Both the position numbers and the translations under genes were made by a program. A stretch of 40,526 nucleotides of DNA from Trichinella spiralis. Taxonomy: Eukaryota; Nematoda; Enoplea; Trichinellida; Trichinellidae. This document shows, one piece after another, positions 39,181 through 40,526 of this stretch. Below the pieces are notes generated by a model. That model ran no database searches. It saw only the letters and a program-made list of their open reading frames with translations, and was not told the DNA's origin. The stretch's first letter is position 1. Each line of letters starts with the position of its first letter. The stretch spans positions 991,126 to 1,031,651 of the forward strand of contig CM012955.1 in NCBI GenBank assembly GCA_000181795.3, in the 5' to 3' direction.

Positions 39181-40526
39181 TTCTCAATAAAACCATTATT
39201 CTTGTTTCGACTGGCGATAGTATGTAAATGTTTCCATACATTAACGTTGAATAAATGATTTCTGCTTCAAACAGTAATGCGCCACGCACAATGGTACACT
39301 TGGAGTCGATAGTCTCAACCGATGTGTTCGGACGGTCTTCCGCTTCTGTTTACACACATGGTGTGAGAAATACGCAATTTATTGCGACACAAACAATAAG
39401 CAAAACACAAATGCACACGCACATACAGACAAACAAACAAAATCATAGCAAACCAACCAAGCGCACAACAACGTGTTCCCAATACCGTCTCATCCCTGAT
39501 TTTCAGGCACAAACTGGTATACGGTACTTTTTATTGAAAAAATCATCATCTGAAATTACACTTATATGTAATTAAAATGACTTTATTGGATGCGTGTTTC
39601 AATCTGAAATATGCTGAAACAAAGAACAGTCACAAACAAACAGCATAATGAAATTTTAAAATGAACATAAAAATACAAAATATACTTGAAAACATAACAC
39701 TTTCAATTTATTATTTTTCTTATAGACTGATTTTAACCATCTTCATAAACTATTGCTGCGAATGAAATCTACATTGCTCTTAATGAATAAAATTAATGCG
39801 CATTATTAAATACTGTATTCAGTGATTCGAGAAACTTATTAAGAACTGAATTTGAATAATTAAATTTCATTTTGGTTATTTGATACTTACTTTTCAAATG
39901 TCACAAAAACTCGACTATACCAAGGCCAAAATAACTGTACTGCAGATCACTTAACTCCAGTAGCAACTATCAGACTAAGAAATCTGATTCTAAGCTAACA
40001 AGCAGTAGTTAGCGAACATGATAAACTAAACCGGGAACAATACTATGCCAATTAGAAAGTCTTTTTTGTAATAGTAGAATGACGAAAAATTTTTTCAAAT
40101 ACATAGAAAGAATTTATGAACAAAACATTTTTTTCATTATTCTATATTTTATTGTTCCATAATGAAATAAAATAAAATGTAATAATTATAACTGAGGAAA
40201 AACAGTACAAATACAACAACAACAAGAACGACAAGTATAAACAATATATAAGTGAACAATTTCAACAGAGTGAAAGCAACAAAAAATAAAAATTCCCAAT
40301 CAAAAAGTTTCATGTACTTTCTCATAAAAAATCAACGGATTCACGAGGTGGCCTGGAGCTTGGCCTACCGGCGACATAATTCGGAGTTACCAGCCGAGTC
40401 ATCAACAATTGATGCAACAATTTCCGGTATACATGTACAGGGATGTATATATGAATATGGGCAACCCATCAACCTATCTGATCTTATGGCCGAAAGTTCA
40501 TCCGGGCGTCGGAATAAATGCCGGAC

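Larger units (their letters stand above)
37135..40526. repeat. tandem duplication, period ~1,963 bp
   Basis: GAAGATCTAACTGTTCGTGA occurs at 37135 and again at 39098. The following ~1.43 kb matches almost base for base (37135-38560 with 39098-40526), differing by scattered substitutions and one-base indels. The second copy runs off the window. Between them, 38561-39097 is present once here. Both copies keep a ~75-codon open stretch after ATG (37292 and 39255; MISASNSNAPRTMVHLES), but a one-base indel makes the ends differ, so selection for protein is doubtful. The near identity implies a recent event or ongoing homogenisation. Confidence 0.92.

Noticed and set aside
37135-40526. The two ~1.4-kb near-identical segments as a pair of LTRs
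   Set aside because: Both contain the same internal integrase-like piece, no TG…CA ends or target duplication were seen, and the single-copy stretch between them is too short and lacks retroelement genes. A tandem duplication explains it better.

Overview
This is an AT-rich eukaryotic window, most probably from a nematode. The evidence is intron-dense animal genes with many introns of 50-80 nt, an alpha-catulin of CTN-1 type, and a very long copine-domain protein without C2 domains, an architecture known from nematode CPNA-1-like muscle proteins. A chitinase with two peritrophin-type chitin-binding domains also fits. The species cannot be named from the sequence. All exon coordinates below were worked out by eye from splice sites, codon phase and remembered family alignments.

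Layout, left to right. 1-0.96 kb: two possible exon fragments on the minus strand, neither recognised. 0.96-4.8 kb: three tandem copies of a ~1.29 kb non-coding unit. The third copy is cut at a TTAA by one end of a piggyBac-like transposon (4802-~5300) that still carries the Cys-rich tail of its transposase. 5.7-7.1 kb: a possible orphan gene piece and a 75-residue single-pass membrane protein, both minus. 7.8-13.1 kb: a ten-exon minus-strand gene for a 1,483-residue copine/VWA protein. 13.1-18.2 kb: 5 kb of simple-repeat-rich DNA between divergent genes. 18.2-21.2 kb: a GH18 chitinase (plus). 21.3-23.9 kb: nothing firm. 23.9-25.6 kb: DPAGT1/ALG7 (plus, 8 exons). 26.4-33.7 kb: alpha-catulin (minus, 15 firm exons plus a likely terminal one). 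35.4-36.8 kb: single-exon ALG10 (plus). 36.9-40.5 kb: a recent ~1.96 kb-period tandem duplication that contains a 210-bp internal repeat and a weak remnant resembling an LTR-retrotransposon integrase.

How the genes relate. DPAGT1 starts lipid-linked oligosaccharide synthesis in the ER and ALG10 finishes it, so the first and last enzymes of one pathway flank alpha-catulin within 13 kb. The copine-like protein and alpha-catulin are both cortical or cytoskeletal adaptor-type proteins. The chitinase is secreted and acts on chitin in eggshell, cuticle or food. Nothing suggests operons: neighbouring genes are mostly divergent or convergent.

The strongest oddities are in splicing. A DPAGT1 intron appears to end in CG instead of AG. 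A second DPAGT1 intron uses a GC donor. The copine gene uses an AT microsatellite as a 3' splice site. No wholly new system was demonstrated.
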